A model generated the notes under the pieces. That model was not told the DNA's origin. It made no database searches and was given only the letters and a program-made list of their open reading frames with translations. The translations under genes were made by a program, and so were the position numbers. From DATFVJ01 sp963826515 (GTDB lineage Bacteria > Actinomycetota > Actinomycetes > Streptosporangiales > Streptosporangiaceae): a stretch of DNA of 64,000 bases. The stretch lies in NCBI GenBank assembly GCA_963826515.1, contig CAWGXI010000016.1, forward strand, positions 248,001-312,000. Reading direction: 5' to 3'. Numbering within the stretch: position 1 is the first letter of the stretch; each line of letters opens with the position of its first letter. Shown piece after piece: positions 60,772 to 64,000 of this stretch.

Positions 60772-61439
60772 GTCGGGACGTCATTGTCACTCCCTGGCGC
60801 GGCGCCGTCAAGGCCTCCCTCCGCGCTACCGGCGCCGGCGAGCGCAACGACCCTCGGAAATCCGGCAGCCCAAAGAGTCGGAAATCCGGCAGCCCAAAGA
60901 GGATGCACAGGTGGGCTGGGCCGGGCGGGCGCGCACCTGACCGGCTCTGCCCGGCCTTGACAGGCCGGCGTTTCGCGTAACCGCGACAGAGCAGGCAAGG
61001 GTCGATAGCCGCATCTGACCGCTCGCCGCCGCGCAGCGAGACAGCCACGTTCAATTGAAGCTTCGTTACGATTCAGCCCGAATTCGTGATTTCTTCCCGC
61101 GGATCAGCGGCTCGATTGCTCCAATCAGGTCGGCCGCGCGGTTGCGGCGCAGAAATTCCACCGTCGAATTGACGACAACAAGTGGCCATACGAAAGCATA
61201 CGGTTATCAGCAGCGGGGCGGAGGGGCGAACGCACCAGTCCGAATCGTCGCAGGCATCCCCATCGGCATACGGGGCTCCGGCCACGGGAACCCTGGCCCG
61301 CAGGGCCGCCCGCCGAGCACCCCTGGACTTGCCGGCGCGGCCGAGTACGAGGACTGCGATAATCACTGCCTCGCGCCGGATGTCACGGTGCGATCGATCT
61401 AGCCGATCCCCGACAGACGGTGCCAGAGGGGCACGTGAG
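60772..61439. other. Intergenic region with a 24 bp duplicate
   Basis: No gene recognised. It contains a perfect 24 bp direct duplication (60854-60877 and 60878-60901, TCGGAAATCCGGCAGCCCAA...) and a less GC-rich segment at 61060-61220. Confidence 0.5.
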
Positions 61440-62003
61440 ATGATTCCACCGGACGCTTGGCAGCTGCGCTCGAAGGGGGCCCTCCGCATGACCGCCGTTG
61501 ATGTGCTCGTCGACGCGTTCGGCAGGATCCGAGCGAGCGTCCATGAAGTAGTCGACCTCCGCAAGCCCGGCGAGCTGTCGTACCGCCCGGACGATGCGGC
61601 GAATTCGATCGCCTGGCTGGTCTGGCATCTGACCCGGATCCAGGACGATCACATTGCTGGCGTCGCGGGTACCGAGCAGGTCTGGACATCAAAAGGCTGG
61701 TTCGAGCGGTTCGGCTTGCCGCTCGACCCCGCGGACACTGGCTACGGGCACGAAAACGACCAGGTCGCCGCGGTCCAGGTGGAATCGGGCGAGCTGCTCG
61801 CTGGGTACCACGACGCGGTCTACGAAGAGACGCTCAGGTACGTGCGGGGCCTTGCCGACGCCGATCTGGACCGGATCGTGGACGCGTCCTGGGATCCGCC
61901 GGTCACGCTCAGCGTGCGGCTGGTCAGCGTGGTCTCCGACGATCTCCAGCACGTGGGCCAGGCCGCCTACGTTCTCGGACTCGCCGAGCGCCTGGCTCCC
62001 TGA
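61440..62003 (+). CDS. DinB-family protein (DUF664-like)
   Basis: A 187-residue four-helix-bundle DinB protein, in actinobacteria often annotated as mycothiol or bacillithiol transferase. NSIAWLVWHLTRIQDDHIAG contains a metal-binding His; VVSDDLQHVGQAAYVLGLAE contains the third His. LRYVRGLADADLDRIVDASW is typical of the DUF664 subgroup. ATG 61440 follows GAGGGGCACGTGAG. Thiol-dependent transferase role is by family inference. Confidence 0.85.
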   Translation: MIPPDAWQLRSKGALRMTAVDVLVDAFGRIRASVHEVVDLRKPGELSYRPDDAANSIAWLVWHLTRIQDDHIAGVAGTEQVWTSKGWFERFGLPLDPADTGYGHENDQVAAVQVESGELLAGYHDAVYEETLRYVRGLADADLDRIVDASWDPPVTLSVRLVSVVSDDLQHVGQAAYVLGLAERLAP

Positions 62004-62023
62004 CATACCTGCCTGACATTCAG

Positions 62024-62110
62024 CATGACTCGCGGCGCCCGGCAATGACTCGCGGCGCCCGGCCATGGCTTCGCGCCGCCCGGCCATGGCTTCGCGCCGC
62101 CCGGCTATGA
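62024..62110. repeat. 22-23 bp tandem repeat, four copies
   Basis: Four copies of GACTCGCGGCGCCCGGCAAT / GGCTTCGCGCCGCCCGGCCAT-like units directly after the DinB stop, non-coding. Confidence 0.85.
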
Positions 62111-62197
62111 CACGGCCCGTTTGACAGCGCCCGTGCCGGGAAGTGCAATGCGACTCCCCGAACCGGGACCGGAGGATAGCCAGCAAGGAGGCCCAGC

Positions 62198-62359
62198 GTG
62201 AGCGAGGTTCAGACGGGAACGGTCACCACCAAGGTTCCGGCGCGCGTGGATCGTCTGCCCTGGTTCCGATACTCGTCCCGCAAGACTGCAGGGGTCACGT
62301 GGCCCCAGGCCCTGCGCGGTACGCCTGGACGCCCCGCCCGCAGTGCTGATTTAGCCTGA
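62198..62359 (+). pseudogene. MFS transporter N-terminal remnant
   Basis: GTG 62198 with a strong ribosome site (AAGGAGGCCCAGC) starts SEVQTGTVTTKVPARVDRLP WFRYSS, matching the cytoplasmic N-terminus of actinobacterial sugar-porter-like MFS proteins (VPARLDRLPWxR). The frame then leaves homology and stops after 53 codons, before any transmembrane helix. Confidence 0.5.
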
Positions 62360-62496
62360 ACGGCGGTGCCAGGTGGCACACGGGGGCCAGGCGGCGCTGA
62401 CAGTCCGCCGTGATCGTGCAGGATGCGGTGATCGTGCAGGATAGGGACATGGCCTGGTACCGGTCACGGGATCGGGCACAAGCCGGCGGAGGTCGC

Positions 62497-63399
62497 GTGA
62501 GCCCCGATACGCAAAAGCTGGCGGTCGAGGTCGAGGGCCGCACGCTGACGCTGACCAACCTGAACAAGGTGCTCTATCCCGAGACCGGCTTCACCAAGGG
62601 CCAGGTGATCGACTACTACCAGCGCATTGCCCATGTGCTGTTGCCGCACATCGCGGGGCGGCCGCTGACACTCAAGCGCTACCCGGACGGTGTGGACCAC
62701 GCCTACTTCTACGAGAAGAATGCGCCGAGGCACAGGCCGCCCTGGGTGCCGACGGCGCGGATCGCCTCACCGGGATCCACCAAGGTACGGGACACAGTGG
62801 AGTATGTCGTGGCCGGCGACCTGCCGACCTTGATCTGGGCGGCTAACCTCGCCGACCTGGAGATCCACACCCCGATGTGGCGGCTGCCACGCATCGCCGA
62901 ACCCGACTTGCTGGTTTTCGACCTCGACCCGGGCGCGCCCGCGAACCTCGCCGACTGCTGTCGTGTGGCGCTGCTCCTGCGACCACTGCTCGAGCAGGCC
63001 GGGCTGCACCCGCTGGCCAAGACCTCCGGGGGCAAGGGCATGCAGTTGTACGCCGCCTTGTCCGGGATGACCTCGGAGCAGGCAAGCGAACTGGCGCGCG
63101 CCCTCGCTGAGCACCTCGAGCAGGCCCAACCGGGCTTGGTCGTGTCCCGGATGACGAAGGCGCTGCGCCCGGGCAAGGTGCTCATCGACTGGAGCCAGAA
63201 CAACGCCGCCAAGACCACCGTCGCACCTTATTCGCTACGGGCCATGGCCCAGCCCACCGTGTCCACGCCGGTCAGCTGGGACGAGGTCGCCGCGTGCCGG
63301 CAGCCCCATGGTCTGACGTTCACAAGCGACGCCGTACTTGACCGGGTGGCCCACAAGGGTGACCTGCTGTCACCGTTGATCACGCCCGAGCCGTCCTGA
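62497..63399 (+). CDS. LigD-type polymerase/primase domain protein (NHEJ)
   Basis: A stand-alone LigD polymerase domain (PolDom, AEP primase superfamily) of 300 residues. LTLTNLNKVLYPETGFTKGQ and VIDYYQRIAHVLLPHIAGRP (phosphate contact), LADLEIHTPMWRL, the metal-binding LLVFDLDPG (DxD), LAKTSGGKGMQLYAAL with the catalytic His region replaced in part, and KVLIDWSQNNAAKTTVAPYS (third Asp) define it. GTG 62497 has GGAGGT 6 bases upstream and gives the normal start; the open frame upstream is made by an 18 bp duplication (62410-62445). It fills gaps during double-strand-break repair with Ku and a ligase encoded elsewhere. Confidence 0.9.
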   Translation: MSPDTQKLAVEVEGRTLTLTNLNKVLYPETGFTKGQVIDYYQRIAHVLLPHIAGRPLTLKRYPDGVDHAYFYEKNAPRHRPPWVPTARIASPGSTKVRDTVEYVVAGDLPTLIWAANLADLEIHTPMWRLPRIAEPDLLVFDLDPGAPANLADCCRVALLLRPLLEQAGLHPLAKTSGGKGMQLYAALSGMTSEQASELARALAEHLEQAQPGLVVSRMTKALRPGKVLIDWSQNNAAKTTVAPYSLRAMAQPTVSTPVSWDEVAACRQPHGLTFTSDAVLDRVAHKGDLLSPLITPEPS

Positions 63400-63533
63400 C
63401 GGCCCGCCCGCCTGCCACCGGTGACCCTGAATGTGCCATCGCGGGTCCCAGACGACCAGTGACGGTACATCCACGGTCAGATCAGCTTGGAGCAGGCTCG
63501 ATGAGGCACGTTGACAGTCGTGCTGTTAGCGGG

Positions 63534-64000
63534 CTAAGCATCACGATCATGGTGGGGAGCGGGCGGGCGGTGCGGGGAAGCCCTTTGTGCTGCATCGAGC
63601 TTCGCCCTGAACCGGCTGAGGAGGCGCTCTGCCGTGCCGGCGGCGCGAGCAGCCGCGTCACGGCTGCGCCGGGCATCGCGCAGGGCGCGCGCCGCCTCCG
63701 CCTCCCGGGTTTGCGCGTGTTCCAGCTGTTTCTCCAGATCCTCGATCAGACGCTCCGCCGCCTGGCGTGCCTCGTTCGCCTCGGTGACTCGCCGCGACGC
63801 ATCGTCGAGCGCGGCGGCGGCATCCCTGGCCACCTCTGCCGCATCGCGCACGTCCTGCTCCGCCGCCTGCACGTCGCGCCGCCGCCGTGCCGCAGCCGCG
63901 GCCTCGCGCTCCCCCGCAGCGGCCGCGGCGTCACGCTGCTCGGGTGTGCCCCCGTCCTTGCGCTGCCGCGCCGCGGCTCCGTCCTCGCGCTCCCCTGCAG
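63534..64000 (-). CDS. Alanine-rich coiled-coil protein (5' end beyond window)
   Basis: At least 155 residues, entering from the right edge. The whole visible part is a heptad-rich coiled coil (RDAAEVARDAAAALDDASRR, RLIEDLEKQLEHAQTREAEA, AARALRDARRSRDAAARAAG), preceded by AGERE repeats. No enzyme motif; probably a structural or DNA/cell-wall-associated helix. It converges with the LigD-type gene. Confidence 0.65.
   Translation of the reverse strand, partial: AGEREDGAAARQRKDGGTPEQRDAAAAAGEREAAAAARRRRDVQAAEQDVRDAAEVARDAAAALDDASRRVTEANEARQAAERLIEDLEKQLEHAQTREAEAARALRDARRSRDAAARAAGTAERLLSRFRAKLDAAQRASPHRPPAPHHDRDA

Overview
The window is high-GC actinobacterial DNA (Actinomycetota). Supporting signs are GTG/TTG starts, ATGA/GTGA gene overlaps, a SigK-RskA pair, an LpqY-SugABC type trehalose importer with a LacI regulator, an actinobacterial cysteine leader peptide, an Acg-like nitroreductase and a Rv0082-Rv0087-like hydrogenase-related locus. 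Genus cannot be read from the sequence. No tRNA, rRNA or CRISPR array was found.

Layout. 1-4.3 kb: photolyase (cut by the left edge), a zinc-ribbon peptide, a small membrane protein-TerC-DedA operon, and a DksA/TraR zinc finger. 4.6-6.8 kb: a two-component system (response regulator then histidine kinase) whose gene junction is a tandem repeat. 7.4-13.5 kb: a decayed stretch with a truncated serine recombinase, disrupted rskA, sigK and fasciclin lipoprotein genes, and a frameshifted GH2 glycosidase. 13.5-23 kb: DUF11 surface protein, Cys leader peptide with cysteine dioxygenase and rhodanese, S9 peptidase, a paired acyl-CoA dehydrogenase operon, and a decayed DUF11 gene. 23-28.4 kb: PatB-like aminotransferase, aldo/keto reductase, BlaI repressor, a zinc-ribbon peptide and UppP. 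28.7-36.7 kb: a six-gene complex-I / group-4-hydrogenase-like locus in which the N2-cluster and [NiFe] cysteines appear to be gone. 36.8-39.3 kb: universal stress protein (frameshifted), a SHOCT membrane protein and an Acg-like protein, a set recalling the mycobacterial DosR dormancy regulon. 39.4-48 kb: CoxE fragment, MFS exporter, ClC channel with a coupled small ORF, SpoIIE-type phosphatase, succinate-semialdehyde dehydrogenase, Gfo/Idh/MocA oxidoreductase. 48-51.3 kb: fragments (MetE-like, IS256 transposase, UbiB) among small genes and a methyltransferase. 51.3-60.8 kb: GH13 alpha-glucosidase, metallophosphoesterase, ParB-like protein, then sugC-sugB-sugA-lpqY-lacI with a LacI-type operator. 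61.4-64 kb: DinB protein, an MFS N-terminal scrap, a stand-alone LigD polymerase domain, and a coiled-coil protein cut by the right edge.

Two themes cut across the region. First, more than twenty short tandem repeats occur, each with its own private unit. Those inside reading frames have units that are multiples of three (6, 9, 12, 15, 18, 72 bp). Intergenic ones are often not (16, 46, about 40 bp). One lies exactly on a gene junction and repeats its stop/start sequence. Second, many genes are broken by single-base indels or survive only as fragments. These are either real decay or assembly errors, and raw reads are needed to tell which. Wherever a frameshift is called, the evidence is that homologous protein sequence continues in another frame.
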